A program made the translations under genes and the position numbers. The notes under the pieces are model-generated. The model made no database searches. It worked only from the letters and a program-made list of their open reading frames with translations, and was not told where the DNA came from. This document shows positions 36,034 through 45,014 of a stretch of 64,000 bases of DNA, one piece after another; position 1 is the stretch's first letter, and every line of letters starts with the position of its first letter. The DNA is from Pirellulaceae bacterium. GTDB lineage: Bacteria > Planctomycetota > Planctomycetia > Pirellulales > Pirellulaceae. The stretch is taken from positions 1-64,000 of the forward strand of contig JAGYIQ010000013.1 in the NCBI GenBank assembly GCA_018402565.1, given 5' to 3'.

Positions 36034-36130
36034 GACCGGCTGCGAGCGCCGTGCCGCTCACGGTATGACGAGCGGTTGGCGTCGTGCCGCTCATGGATGG
36101 ACCGGCGGCGAGTGCCGTGCCGCTCACGGC
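36034..36130. repeat. Short degenerate repeats with TGCCGCTCAC core
   Basis: Three imperfect units of about 30-40 bp carry GCCGTGCCGCTCACGG or close variants, starting 18 bp after the hydrolase stop. The core TGCCGCTCAC is the complement of GTGAGCGGCA in the 61-bp array at 23.6-24.2 kb, so the two are probably related. It lies between convergent genes. Confidence 0.65.
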
Positions 36131-36145
36131 AGCGGCGTTATCCCA

Positions 36146-36595
36146 CTAGGTGGGTCCACGGCTGTCCAACACCAGCGTGACGGGGCCATCGTTACAGAGG
36201 GTGACTTGCATGTCGGCTTGGAACACGCCGCTGGCCACTACGATTTGCCGCGCGCGGGCCTGGGCGATGAACTGCTCGTAGAAGTCCTTGGCGATCTCGG
36301 GAGCAGCGGCCGCCATGAAGCTGGGGCGTTTGCCTTTGCGGCAATCGCCCAGCAGCGTGAATTGGCTGATCACCAGCAGTTGGCCGCCGACGTCTGAAAC
36401 GGCCAGGTTCATCTTGCCGGCGGGGTCGGAAAAAATTCTCAGGCCGCAGACCTTGTCGACCAGATAGTGCAGGTCATGTGTCGTGTCACCTTGTTGGACA
36501 CCCAACAGCACAACCAAGCCGTGCTCGATGGAGCCCACGCACTGTTCATCGACGACCACCTGGGCGTGGCGAACGCGTTGGATAACCGCTTTCAT
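36146..36595 (-). CDS. dtd: D-aminoacyl-tRNA deacylase
   Basis: The 149-residue enzyme hydrolyses D-amino acids (and glycine mischarged on tRNA-Ala) from tRNA. It begins MKAVIQRV, has [10 protein letters not shown] (75-84) lining the active site, and the cross-subunit NDGPVT (135-140) holding the Gly-cisPro motif. Length is exactly that of bacterial DTD. It is transcribed alone on the minus strand, convergent with the preceding gene. Confidence 0.95.
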   Translation of the reverse strand: MKAVIQRVRHAQVVVDEQCVGSIEHGLVVLLGVQQGDTTHDLHYLVDKVCGLRIFSDPAGKMNLAVSDVGGQLLVISQFTLLGDCRKGKRPSFMAAAAPEIAKDFYEQFIAQARARQIVVASGVFQADMQVTLCNDGPVTLVLDSRGPT

Positions 36596-36696
36596 GGTTC
36601 GAATTGGTCCTTAACGAAGGTGGGCGCAGCGACTAGACTTGCCAGGCAAACGCTGGGAACAACCTAGTGCCTGGTCACCACTTGATTTCGGGGTCG

Positions 36697-36841
36697 GTGT
36701 GGTAAAGGGGTCAGGCGTCAATTGCCGGAACGGCCCTCCGGGTGCTGCGCACAATTGGGTGTGGTAAAGGGGTCAGGCGTCAATTGCCGGAACGGCCCTC
36801 CGGGTGCTGCGCACAATTGACTCCTGACCCCTTTACCACAC
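36697..36841. repeat. Family-B palindromic repeats, one partial and one full copy
   Basis: A partial unit (36697-36758, right arm missing) abuts a full 83-bp unit (36759-36841). The interior (CGGAACGGCCCTCCGGGTGC) is inverted relative to the 13.7-kb copies. The flanks CCTAGTGCCTGGTCAC (36664) and GTGACAAAGCATTAG (36857-36871) match the outer flanks of the copy at 43.6 kb. It lies between dtd and pdxA, which are divergent. Confidence 0.9.
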
Positions 36842-36911
36842 GCCAAGTTTTGAATGTGACAAAGCATTAGTTCAAACGGCAACTTGTGGAAAGACAATTT
36901 CTGAGGCCAAG

Positions 36912-38027
36912 ATGACACAACGGATTGCAATCACGATGGGAGACCCGGCCGGTGTCGGGCCCGAGGTCATTGTAGCGGCTTATGCCTCGGGGCAATTGTC
37001 GGGGGCCGGCACACCGATTCTCCCGGTGGTGTTGGGACATCCCGCCGTGATCGAGCGGGCGTGTCGTCTTCTCGGGGTAGCGTTGCCGGTGGTGGTCTTG
37101 CCGAACTTGCGGGCACTGCAGACGCTGTCGGGTGCCGAGTCGACTGCGGCCATTTATTGCTTGCCGTGTGTCGATGACGCTGCGGCCGATGTGCCGCCCG
37201 GGAAGGTGGATGCTCGGGGAGGCCATGCGGCCTATCAGGCCGTGGCTCGTGCAGCGGAGCTGGCATTGGCCGGAGAGATCGATGCGATGGTCACGGCCCC
37301 GTTGCAGAAGGAAGCGCTGCACTTAGCGGGACATGCATGGCCGGGTCACACCGAGATGTTGGCGGATCTCTGTGGGGTTCGCTCGGTGGCCATGATGTTG
37401 TATCTGCCGCCTTACGATCCGGCGGATCCGACGGTTGCGACTTTGCCGCCACGTTTGCGTTTGGGCAGCTTGGGATTGGGCGTTGGGCATGTGACCTTGC
37501 ACGTGGGCATGCGGACGGCGTTGGAACAGATCCGACCGCCGCGGATCCTGGAGACTTGCCGGTTGGTGCAACAGGTGATGCAGGGGTTTGCGGTGGCGTA
37601 CGGCGAGCGTCGGCCGGTGCGATTGGGGGTCGCGGCTCTCAATCCGCACGCCGGCGAGCACGGTTTGTTTGGCTCGGAGGAGGACGAGTTGATCAACCCG
37701 GCGGTCGCGGAGGGCCGAGCGGAGGGTTTGATATTGAGCGATGCCCTGCCCTGCGACACGCTGATGGTCCGAGCGGCCGCGGGCGAATTCGATGGCATTG
37801 TGGCCATGTATCACGATCAGGGGCACATCGCCCTCAAGTTGATGGGCATGCAGCGAGCGGTGAACATTGCCTTGGGGTTGCCGATTGTCCGCACCAGTGT
37901 CGCGCACGGCACGGCCTTCGACCGGGCTTGGCAGGGGACGGCCGACCATCGCAGTTTGCTGCACGCGGTGCGGGTGGCCAGTCAATTGGTGCCGGTCGGC
38001 CGAGGGCTGGCGGATCACAAGTTGTGA
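36912..38027 (+). CDS. pdxA: 4-hydroxythreonine-4-phosphate dehydrogenase
   Basis: The 371-residue enzyme oxidises 4-phosphohydroxy-L-threonine in DXP-dependent vitamin B6 synthesis. Signatures: ITMGDPAGVGPEVI at the start, VTAPLQKEAL, GHTEMLADL (metal His), LNPHAGEHGLFG, MYHDQGHIALKLMG and RTSVAHGTAFD. Length is slightly above the roughly 330 usual, by loops near residues 60-90. It stands alone upstream of the DUF1549 gene (72-nt gap). Confidence 0.95.
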   Translation: MTQRIAITMGDPAGVGPEVIVAAYASGQLSGAGTPILPVVLGHPAVIERACRLLGVALPVVVLPNLRALQTLSGAESTAAIYCLPCVDDAAADVPPGKVDARGGHAAYQAVARAAELALAGEIDAMVTAPLQKEALHLAGHAWPGHTEMLADLCGVRSVAMMLYLPPYDPADPTVATLPPRLRLGSLGLGVGHVTLHVGMRTALEQIRPPRILETCRLVQQVMQGFAVAYGERRPVRLGVAALNPHAGEHGLFGSEEDELINPAVAEGRAEGLILSDALPCDTLMVRAAAGEFDGIVAMYHDQGHIALKLMGMQRAVNIALGLPIVRTSVAHGTAFDRAWQGTADHRSLLHAVRVASQLVPVGRGLADHKL

Positions 38028-38099
38028 TTCCCGACCCTGGCGAGTACAATTAGGGTCTCGCCTCCCCCGTTCCCGCCCCCCACCGACCGGCGACTTGCC

Positions 38100-39767
38100 A
38101 TGCTCCACACAAATGCCTCCCCGTGGTTGTTGGTCCTGATTTCCTTGACGCTGCTGGCGGCTGGTCGTTCAGCGTCTGTCGCCGCCCCGCTGGTGGTGTG
38201 GCAGACCGACGGAGAAACAACCGTCGCGGCCGCAGCGGCGTTGGTGCCGGCTCGGGACGTGGCCAAGCAGATTGATCAAGCCATTGAGCGCCGCTGGGCG
38301 GAAGCTGGTCGGGAGCCCGCTCCTTTGACGACGGACCGGGAGTTTGCTCGGCGGTTGTATCTGGACTTGATTGGCAGCCTGCCGACCGTCCCTCAGCTGG
38401 AGTCCTTTGTGGCGGACACTGGCCCCGAGAAGCGATCTGAATTGGTGGAGCGACTGTTGTCTTCGCCGGAGCATGCGCAGCACTTCGCGCAGGTGTTCGA
38501 CACGATGTTGATGGGCCGGCGCGATCGCAAGTTGGGCGAGCGGAAAAAACATGGGTGGTACGACTATCTGCAGTCGATCTTCGCTGAGAATCGTCCCTGG
38601 GATGTGGCCGCGCGGGAGATGTTGTTGGCACGGGCCGAGGGGGAACAACGCGGCCATGTGTGGTTCTTGTATGAGCGAGAGAACAATCATCAAGCGATTG
38701 CCGAGTCGATCGCCAAGTCGTTTTTTGGAGTGGACATCGCCTGTGCGCAGTGCCACGATCACTTGGTCGCCGAGGAGATCAAGCAGGCGCATTACTGGGG
38801 ATTGGTAGGCTTCTTCAAGCGCAGCAGCAACACGCAGACCGATCGAGGGATTGCGGTTGCCGAGTCGGCGATCGGCGGCTTCGACGATTATGCCAATCCC
38901 CTGTTGGGAACGACCGAGAGCTTGGAGTTGACGTTCCTGTTGCGCGGCACGGTCGAGGAGGCTCGGCCGGAGGATCCGGCCAAACAAGCGGATGACGAGT
39001 CGTTGTACGTGGCGATCGAGGGTGAACCCAAGGTTCCCAAGTTTTCACGGCGCGAGAAATTCGTGACGGAGATCCTGTCCGATCACCCGCTATTGGCTCG
39101 AGCGATGGTCAATCGCCTGTGGGGGTTATTGATGGGACGAGGTTTGATCCATCCCATCGAAAAGATGGACTCGGCGAACCCGCCCAGTCACCCGGAATTG
39201 TTGGATCATTTGGCCGAGGACTTTCGTCGGCATGGCTACGATCTGCGGCGGCTGATCCGCAGTTTGGTGTTGTCGGATACTTACCAGCGATCATCGCAAG
39301 CGGGCGAGGGATCGGTGTCCGAGGAGTTGTTCGCCCAGGGGTTGGTCAAGCCTTTGGCGGCGGAAGTGTACTTGGAGGCGGCTCGTGTGGCGTTGGGGCC
39401 GCCGGTCGCCGCGGGCCAAGAGGATTTGTGGCGGAAGTTGGCGGGTTCGTGGCGGCAGATGTTTCCCGAGGTGGTGGCGACGGGAGATCAAGCGACCATC
39501 GATCAGGCCTTGGGATTGGCCAATGGCCCCGAGTTCCATGTGGCTCTGCAGCGGGCGGCCGAGGTGTGGGTGCAGGAACAGAGCGAGCGGACGCTGGAGC
39601 AGCAGATTGATGTTCTTTATCAGCGATGCTACGGGCGAGCCCCGGCTGCTGAGGAGTTGGACGTCGTGCGCGACTATCTGGCCGCGCGCGGGGAGCGTTT
39701 GGTGGAGGGGTGGGCTCAAGTGTTTTGGACATTGGTGACGGCGCCCGAGTTTCGCTTCAATCACTGA
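38100..39767 (+). CDS. DUF1549/DUF1553 exported protein
   Basis: The 555-residue protein has a signal peptide (about 1-29) and the two planctomycete domains: DUF1549 (REFARRLYLDLIGSLPT ... CAQCHDH at 215-221) and DUF1553 (FVTEILSDHPLLARAMVNRLWGLLMGRGL, in parts, through RLIRSLVLSDTYQRS). A single CxxCH could bind haem c or a metal. Such proteins are nearly always encoded next to a DUF1501 protein, as here, and are suspected in extracellular polymer processing; no activity is established. It is the first gene of a three-gene operon. Confidence 0.88.
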   Translation: MLHTNASPWLLVLISLTLLAAGRSASVAAPLVVWQTDGETTVAAAAALVPARDVAKQIDQAIERRWAEAGREPAPLTTDREFARRLYLDLIGSLPTVPQLESFVADTGPEKRSELVERLLSSPEHAQHFAQVFDTMLMGRRDRKLGERKKHGWYDYLQSIFAENRPWDVAAREMLLARAEGEQRGHVWFLYERENNHQAIAESIAKSFFGVDIACAQCHDHLVAEEIKQAHYWGLVGFFKRSSNTQTDRGIAVAESAIGGFDDYANPLLGTTESLELTFLLRGTVEEARPEDPAKQADDESLYVAIEGEPKVPKFSRREKFVTEILSDHPLLARAMVNRLWGLLMGRGLIHPIEKMDSANPPSHPELLDHLAEDFRRHGYDLRRLIRSLVLSDTYQRSSQAGEGSVSEELFAQGLVKPLAAEVYLEAARVALGPPVAAGQEDLWRKLAGSWRQMFPEVVATGDQATIDQALGLANGPEFHVALQRAAEVWVQEQSERTLEQQIDVLYQRCYGRAPAAEELDVVRDYLAARGERLVEGWAQVFWTLVTAPEFRFNH

Positions 39768-39796
39768 TCATTGAAATCGGTTTCGAGGAGGATGGG

Positions 39797-41152
39797 ATGG
39801 CGAGTAAAAGACGAGGCCCGGGTGATCCGCGGGGGCACGCCAGTCAGCATGAGTGTGGTGGGCCGGATCATCGGCTGCATCGGCGTTTGTTCTTGGAGGG
39901 CTCGCTGGGTTTGACGGCGTCAGCCCTGAGCTTCAGCGGGTTGTTTTCGATTCCGGCTTATGCTCAGGCCATGCGATCGAAGGCCAAGCGGTGCATCCTG
40001 TTGTGGTTGTGCGGAGCGCCCAGCCAGTTTGAGACTTGGGATCCAAAGCCGGGCACGCGAACGGCGGGTCCGTTTCGCAGTATCCCCACCTGTTTGCCAG
40101 GGGTGCACATCAGCGAGTTGATGCCGCGGTGTGCGACGATCTTGGACAAGATGGCGATTATTCGCTCGATGAGTACGCAGCCCTCGGAGCACTTTGAGGG
40201 GATCGATATGTTGACGCGGGGGCACGCGCCGCGCCCGCCGTTTCAAAGGCCGATTTTGGGTTCGATCTTGGCCCAACAGTTGGGCCAATTGGACTCGCCG
40301 ATGCCGCAGTTTGTGCTCTTGGACCCCTGCCCCGAGGGCAACGAGTTCAAGAGTTTTAAGGCTGGCAATTGGGCGGGATGGCTGGGGGCGGAGTACGCGC
40401 CGGTGCGAGCGGGAGGGACGTATGGTATTCCGAACATCAATCGTCCCGAGCAGATTGCCGATGCGGACCACAGCGATCGCATGGCGTTGCGTCGATTCTT
40501 GAGTCGCAAGTTCGAGAACGACACCAAGTCAGCGGCGGCCAATTCTTACAATGCCGTATTCGAGCGCGTGCAAGGGCTGATGAGTTGTGCTCCGTTGTTT
40601 GACTTGAGCCAGTTGCCGGCCGAGGATCGCGAGAAATATGGGCCGGGGGCGTTTGGGTTGCATGTGCTGCAAGCCAGGCATTTGATTGAGAATGGTTGCC
40701 CCAGTGTGATGGTGGCCAATGGCATGCCCTGGGATTGCCATGTATTGAACCACGAGCTGTATCAGATGTTGGTGCCCGAGTTGGACCAAGTGATCTTCCA
40801 TTTGATCACGGATCTGGAGGAGCGTGGTCTCTTGGACAGCACCTTGGTGATCATGATGGGCGAGTTTGGTCGAACGCCGTGGTTGAACGACGCGCGGGGA
40901 CGCGATCATTATCCCAACGCCTGGTCGTTGGCGTTGGCGGGCTGTGGCATTCGTCCGGGAGTGGTCCATGGTGCCACGGATGCGGAGGGCTTCACGGTCA
41001 GCGAGAATCCGGTCGATCAGGGTCGATTGTTTGCCACGATTTACGCCGCTTTGGGAATCGACCCACACCAACCGTTCGAATTGCCGGAAGATTTTCCGGT
41101 ATTTCATCGGGTGGAGGAAAACGCCGAACCGGTACGCGAGGTTTTGTTATGA
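39797..41152 (+). CDS. DUF1501 exported protein
   Basis: The 451-residue protein has a Tat-like leader (HRRLFLEGSLGLTASALSFSG) and the DUF1501 alkaline-phosphatase-fold features: CILLWLCGAPSQFETWDPKP, MSTQPSEHFEGIDMLTRGH, VIMMGEFGRTPWLN and RDHYPNAWSLALAG. The fold is that of sulfatases and phosphatases, but the reaction is unknown. ATG 39797 follows GAGGAGG by 5 nt. It pairs with the DUF1549 protein upstream and overlaps the WD40 gene by 4 nt. Confidence 0.86.
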   Translation: MASKRRGPGDPRGHASQHECGGPDHRLHRRLFLEGSLGLTASALSFSGLFSIPAYAQAMRSKAKRCILLWLCGAPSQFETWDPKPGTRTAGPFRSIPTCLPGVHISELMPRCATILDKMAIIRSMSTQPSEHFEGIDMLTRGHAPRPPFQRPILGSILAQQLGQLDSPMPQFVLLDPCPEGNEFKSFKAGNWAGWLGAEYAPVRAGGTYGIPNINRPEQIADADHSDRMALRRFLSRKFENDTKSAAANSYNAVFERVQGLMSCAPLFDLSQLPAEDREKYGPGAFGLHVLQARHLIENGCPSVMVANGMPWDCHVLNHELYQMLVPELDQVIFHLITDLEERGLLDSTLVIMMGEFGRTPWLNDARGRDHYPNAWSLALAGCGIRPGVVHGATDAEGFTVSENPVDQGRLFATIYAALGIDPHQPFELPEDFPVFHRVEENAEPVREVLL

Positions 41153-42264
41153 ACACCAAGGTCAGCGGATCCGCCGAACGGATCAAACGGTTGAATGTGC
41201 CGACGGCCGTATTGGGAATCGATCTTTCGCCCGATGAAGGCTGGGCCTATGTCGCCACTTTCGCTGGCGTGGGTCAGTTGAACATGGAAAGTGGCGAATA
41301 CGAGTCCCTGTATGGGCACGACAGTTACGCCTCTGGGGTGTTTCACATTCCGGAGACTCAGCAGTTGGTTTCGTCGGGGTACGACGGGCAGTTGCGGTGG
41401 TTCGATTTGCAGCAGCGAGAATTGATTGAGACGGTGGCGGCGGCCGACTTTTGGATTTGGGACATGGCCTGCTTGCGACGGCCGGGCCAGAGCCCATTGT
41501 TGGCGACGGCGTCGGGCCAGTACTTGGCCGGGGACTACGAGTACCGGCCGCGTCCCAGCCAGCAGCCGAACGTCAAGGTTTGGGAGGCGGCGACACGGAA
41601 GTTGTTGCATCAGTTCACCATGCTGCCCCCGGTTCAGGCGGTGGCACTGAGCCCGTGTGGGACTCGGGTGGCGGCCGCGAATCTGATGGGCGATGTGTGT
41701 GTTTGGGATCTGACGGTCGGCGACCTGGCCGCGACCCGCGAGCCGGATTGGAAATGGCAGACGCCCGATTTTACGGCGTTTGGTGTGATCAAGAGTCATT
41801 GCCAAGTGGGCGGGATTTATGCGGTGTCGTTCACGCCGGACAGTCAGCAGGTGATTGTGGCGGGAATGGGGCCGATGGTTGATCCCATGGCGGGGAATGG
41901 CCGTCAGCGCTGGCAAAAATTCTCGTTGTTGGCGGGGCAAGCGGACCAGAAGACGCAGTCTAAAGACGACCAAGTGGGCGAGGGGCTGATGGAGGCCTTG
42001 GCGGTTCATCCCGCGGGTGAGGCCTTTCTGATGTCGGGCAGATTGCGAGGGGGTGCATTTAACACGGGCGTTTTCTCGCTCGTTAATGGCGACTTAATGT
42101 ACGGGTTCAAGACGGATTCTCGTGTTACCCAGGCAAGATTCATGGCGGATGGACGAATGGTGTTGGCGGGCACCCTGAGTCAATCGGCCGATGCTGATCG
42201 ACAATTCGGGGTCGTGGATGTTTTTGCCTCGCCCGTAGTTGACGCCGGTACCTCCGGGGGGTAG
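41149..42264 (+). CDS. WD40-repeat protein
   Basis: The 371-residue protein is made of WD40-like blades: AVLGIDLSPDEGWAYVAT, VFHIPETQQLVSSGYDGQLRWFD, NVKVWEAATRKLLHQF, AVALSPCGTRVAAANLMGDVCVWDL and AVSFTPDSQQVIVAG. It has no signal peptide. The ATG is read from 41149 (ATGA overlap with DUF1501); a longer open frame inside the upstream gene is a shadow. WD40 proteins commonly accompany DUF1549/DUF1501 pairs in this phylum, perhaps as scaffold. Function unknown. Confidence 0.82.
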   Translation: MNTKVSGSAERIKRLNVPTAVLGIDLSPDEGWAYVATFAGVGQLNMESGEYESLYGHDSYASGVFHIPETQQLVSSGYDGQLRWFDLQQRELIETVAAADFWIWDMACLRRPGQSPLLATASGQYLAGDYEYRPRPSQQPNVKVWEAATRKLLHQFTMLPPVQAVALSPCGTRVAAANLMGDVCVWDLTVGDLAATREPDWKWQTPDFTAFGVIKSHCQVGGIYAVSFTPDSQQVIVAGMGPMVDPMAGNGRQRWQKFSLLAGQADQKTQSKDDQVGEGLMEALAVHPAGEAFLMSGRLRGGAFNTGVFSLVNGDLMYGFKTDSRVTQARFMADGRMVLAGTLSQSADADRQFGVVDVFASPVVDAGTSGG

Positions 42265-42335
42265 CCTAAATGTTTGGAAAGGCTGATGACCCGAAGGTAC
42301 GGCCACTGTTCCCCATTTACATCGGAGACTTCCGC

Positions 42336-42458
42336 ATGCGTTCGTTGATTGCTTTGTTGGCTTTGGCCTTCTGTGTTTCGGTTGGTTGTGATTCGGGCGC
42401 CGCCCCTAAGGCTGATCCACCGGCTGCACCGGCTGCTGATGCTCCTAAGGCTGAGTAG
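42336..42458 (+). CDS. Small putative lipoprotein
   Basis: The 40-residue product has an Arg, then a hydrophobic stretch (MRSLIALLALAFCVSVGC) with the cysteine at 18 followed by Asp, then a Pro/Ala/Lys/Asp tail. The site VSVGC is a loose lipobox. A GGAG lies 9 nt upstream of the ATG at 42336. An intrinsic terminator starts 47 nt after the stop, supporting a real transcript. Short lipoproteins of this kind are frequent in planctomycetes and have no known function. Confidence 0.65.
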   Translation: MRSLIALLALAFCVSVGCDSGAAPKADPPAAPAADAPKAE

Positions 42459-42505
42459 TTTCAATTGAATTGACTGCATGGTCAGCATGCGGACGATTGC
42501 CAAAT

Positions 42506-42544
42506 AAAAAGCCCCCGTGCGTCAGACGTCACGGGGGCTTTTTT
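42506..42544 (+). terminator. Intrinsic terminator
   Basis: The stem AAAAAGCCCCCGTG (42506-42519) pairs with CACGGGGGCTTTTTT (42530-42544) across a 10-nt loop, giving a GC stem with a T-run. A-run and T-run on either side make it usable in both directions, so it may also serve the minus-strand gene ending at 42615. Confidence 0.88.
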
Positions 42545-42614
42545 ATGTCAGGCCTGGCTTGTTTGCCTAGCTTGTTTGGCTGGGGAAATGCCGAGTCGCG
42601 ATGCGTCCGCTGAA

Positions 42615-43310
42615 CTACGCCGGCTCTTGCTCGACCCCAAGCCGTAAGCAGAATTCACTGAACAAGCTGCGGTAGTCATTGGTCGTGGAATGAACGTGTT
42701 CGGCTTCCGAGAGGAAGCGAATGTCTTCACAGCACTCGATTCCGTTTTTCTCCAGTGTGAACTCGAATTGCTCCAGTGGGCTGCCGTACATGATCAGCAG
42801 TTTGTGTTCATCCAATTGAACTTCTTGGGGTCGGCCTTGATTCATCACGGCGATCCCGGTGCAGCCGTCGTTGAGGATCAGGTCCTCGTATTCCCAGAGT
42901 AGGCTGACCAATACTGGCGTGTCGATGTGTTCGCGGTACAGGTCTTCATGGTCGCCGGCTTGGCTGTCGTGGCTGGTCTCGAGGACCACATCCACAACTG
43001 GCCCGAGCTTTTCGACCAATTGAATAAACGTGTGGAACAATGTTTTCCGGGACACGGCAGCCATGATCACCGGCACGCGGGTCTGGTTCTCTTCGTCCAG
43101 ATAGACGTCGTGGCGATATCCCTGTTGCGGCTGTATTTTCAAGTCGTAGGCGGGACGGACAGCGTCGGTCAGTTCGAAGTCACCATACGACTTGACATCC
43201 AAATGGGCAGCCAATTCGTTGGGAGAAATCGTGGCGAAGCTATTCATCGGTAGTTGGTTCCGTTCATCGTCAGATGAAGGATCGGTATAAAAACGTTCCA
43301 TGAAACCCAT
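42615..43310 (-). CDS. Conserved-looking hypothetical protein
   Basis: The 231-residue acidic, soluble protein is not recognised. It has no signal or membrane segment. Predicted strands and helices alternate (VPVIMAAVSRKTLFHTFIQLVEKLGPVVDVVLE in parts, VLVSLLWEYEDLIL, DGCTGIAVMN, KLLIMYGSPLEQF), with adjacent cysteines (ECCED) near residue 193. ATG 43310 is preceded by AGGA at a good distance; ATG 43340 is an alternative. Codon use looks like the neighbours. The gene faces the terminator at 42506-42544. Confidence 0.7.
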   Translation of the reverse strand: MGFMERFYTDPSSDDERNQLPMNSFATISPNELAAHLDVKSYGDFELTDAVRPAYDLKIQPQQGYRHDVYLDEENQTRVPVIMAAVSRKTLFHTFIQLVEKLGPVVDVVLETSHDSQAGDHEDLYREHIDTPVLVSLLWEYEDLILNDGCTGIAVMNQGRPQEVQLDEHKLLIMYGSPLEQFEFTLEKNGIECCEDIRFLSEAEHVHSTTNDYRSLFSEFCLRLGVEQEPA

Positions 43311-43618
43311 GGCAGTTTTCCTAATTGGTGGCGGCGACAATCGGCAGTTACGGCAGTCGGTCGGGTCAGACCTTCACCGTATTCACCAAAAAATCTAGGC
43401 CATCGAAACTCGTAGTTGAGGGAAAACTTAAGGGCTTGAGCCAATTCAGGGTGTTTTTACCGAAATCCTTCTTTCTCGGGTCCATGCGACCGGCACAATC
43501 CGCACAAGCAGTGGTGACCGGGCTTGCCAACCGTGACGGGAGCGTCTCGATTGCTGCCGCCGAGCGAGAGGGCGTCCCCGTATGTCGGCCTAGTGCTTTG
43601 TCACAGCCAAAACTTGGC

Positions 43619-43701
43619 GTGTGGTAAAGGGGTCAGGCGTCAATTGTGCGAAGCACCCGCAGGGCCGTTCCGGCAATTGACGCCTGCCCCCTTTACCACA
43701 C
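43619..43701. repeat. 83-bp palindromic repeat (family B)
   Basis: It runs from GTGTGGTAAAGGGG to CCCCTTTACCACAC in the orientation of the 13.7-kb copies, with minor changes (GCGAAGCACC for GCGCAGCACC). It has the best-preserved outer flanks, TTTGTCACAGCCAAAACTTGG on the left split as TTTGTCACAG and CCAAAACTTGG, and CCCAAAAT...TGTGACAAAGCAC on the right. Confidence 0.9.
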
Positions 43702-43768
43702 CGATCCCAAAATTGGATTGTGACAAAGCACTCGGTTGGCAAACACGGGGAGCCTGAGACTCGGCTGT

Positions 43769-43807
<39 letters not shown>

Positions 43808-44040
43808 GAGGCACTGGGCAAGCGGCCAACTTTACCACCCTGCCCTGCCCCGACTTGGGCAAACTTGGTGGGAATGGGGCCAATCGAGTCGGGGTTGGGC
43901 TCAAGGTGCCGGTTGGCGAAACTTTGTCGGGGGGACGTGCTTCAGAATTTTGGCAAGATCGATTAAGGTAGAACGAATCAGACCCAGGGGACGCGGTTGA
44001 GTCGGCGGGACAAGCATTTTTTCGGCAAGGGACGTGGAGC

Positions 44041-44337
44041 ATGAATTCTGGCGATCAGCCCCAGGGCACAAAGGTCATTATTTTGGATCAGACGGGCTCC
44101 AAGAGTGTGGAGGCGGTGATTGCCGACAGTGTCACGGTCAGCAAGATTTTGCCGAATATCATCACGAAGCTGAGCCTGCCCATGCTGGGGCCGGACGGGC
44201 AGCCGATGAGCTATAGCCTAGATCATAAGGAGGGCGGGAAGCGTTTACGCGAGGGCGAGACGCTGGTGGCCGCCGGGGTCCGCAGCGGCGATCATCTGAT
44301 CGTGTATCCGGAAATTGTGGCTGGGGGGCGTCTATGA
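44041..44337 (+). CDS. Ubiquitin-like modifier protein (Gly-Gly-Arg-Leu C-terminus)
   Basis: The 98-residue protein looks like a beta-grasp ubiquitin-like fold: KVIILDQTGSKSVEAVIADS (first hairpin), TVSKILPNIITKLSLP (helix), MSYSLDHKEGGKRLREGETLVAAGVRSGD (ubiquitin/YukD-like L-x3-L-x4-I-x2-GD turn, in parts) and HLIVYPEIV (last strand). It ends AGGRL: the diglycine is at 95-96, with two residues after it. Trimming Arg-Leu would expose Gly-Gly, as in ubiquitin-type precursors. It heads a five-gene operon with E2, E1, JAMM and RING-like genes; the E2 start overlaps its stop by 4 nt. It is the probable modifier. Activity is inferred from context and fold. Confidence 0.82.
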   Translation: MNSGDQPQGTKVIILDQTGSKSVEAVIADSVTVSKILPNIITKLSLPMLGPDGQPMSYSLDHKEGGKRLREGETLVAAGVRSGDHLIVYPEIVAGGRL

Positions 44338-44987
44338 CGTCACCCCGCAACCGGCGGCTGGTCGCCGATCACCAGGCGGTCCGACAGTTAGTCCAGCAAT
44401 CGGAACTGTTGGACATGAGCTGCTCGGGGGATCCGCCCAGTACCTACTTATTCCGTTTTCAGGGCCGCGGGTTATCGTTGGATGCCAAGGGCGATCTGCA
44501 GGAGCAATGGGTGCATGAGGTCCGCGTGCATTTGGGGGCCAATTACCCGCGGATGATGCCGGAGCTGCATTGGCTGACTCCAATCTTTCACCCGAATATC
44601 TCCGCCAATGGGCTGGTGTGTTTGGGTGGCTATAGCACGCATTGGGTGCCGAGTCTGCGGTTGGATGATTTGTGTTTGATGTTGTGGGACATGATTCGTT
44701 ATCGCAACTTCGATATCTCCAGTCCTTACAATCGAGTGGCCGCCGAGTGGGCCAAGACGCAACGTCATTTTATTCTGCCACTCGATCCGCGTTCGTTGCG
44801 GGTGGCGGCCGGGCCAAATGCGGCAGCAGCGGGAGCGTCGCTCGGCCCGCCTGGAATGGTACCCGACGGAACGGTGGCTCGGCAGGTTTCGAACCAGGAC
44901 GAGTCGAGTGGCAGCCAGCAACCTTCGACGGCGACATCCGGCGGCGTCGGGCCGGCGTCATCGATGCCCGAGATCACGTTCCTGTGA
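44334..44987 (+). CDS. E2-like ubiquitin-conjugating (UBC) enzyme
   Basis: The 217-residue protein has a UBC fold in residues 1-150: YPRMMPELHW, then FHPNIS with H86-P87-N88, catalytic C96 in NGLVCLGG, and W104. In eukaryotic E2s the HPN His lies 10 residues before the catalytic Cys and a Trp lies 8 after it; both spacings are met exactly here (86/96/104). The C-terminal 60 residues are Ala/Gly/Ser-rich and probably flexible. Expected role: accept the activated modifier from the E1 as a thioester and pass it to targets. It overlaps the modifier gene (ATGA) and is followed by the E1 after 27 nt. Confidence 0.88.
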   Translation: MTSPRNRRLVADHQAVRQLVQQSELLDMSCSGDPPSTYLFRFQGRGLSLDAKGDLQEQWVHEVRVHLGANYPRMMPELHWLTPIFHPNISANGLVCLGGYSTHWVPSLRLDDLCLMLWDMIRYRNFDISSPYNRVAAEWAKTQRHFILPLDPRSLRVAAGPNAAAAGASLGPPGMVPDGTVARQVSNQDESSGSQQPSTATSGGVGPASSMPEITFL

Positions 44988-45014
44988 GCGAATTTTTGAG
45001 GGAGGTCGCGGGTT

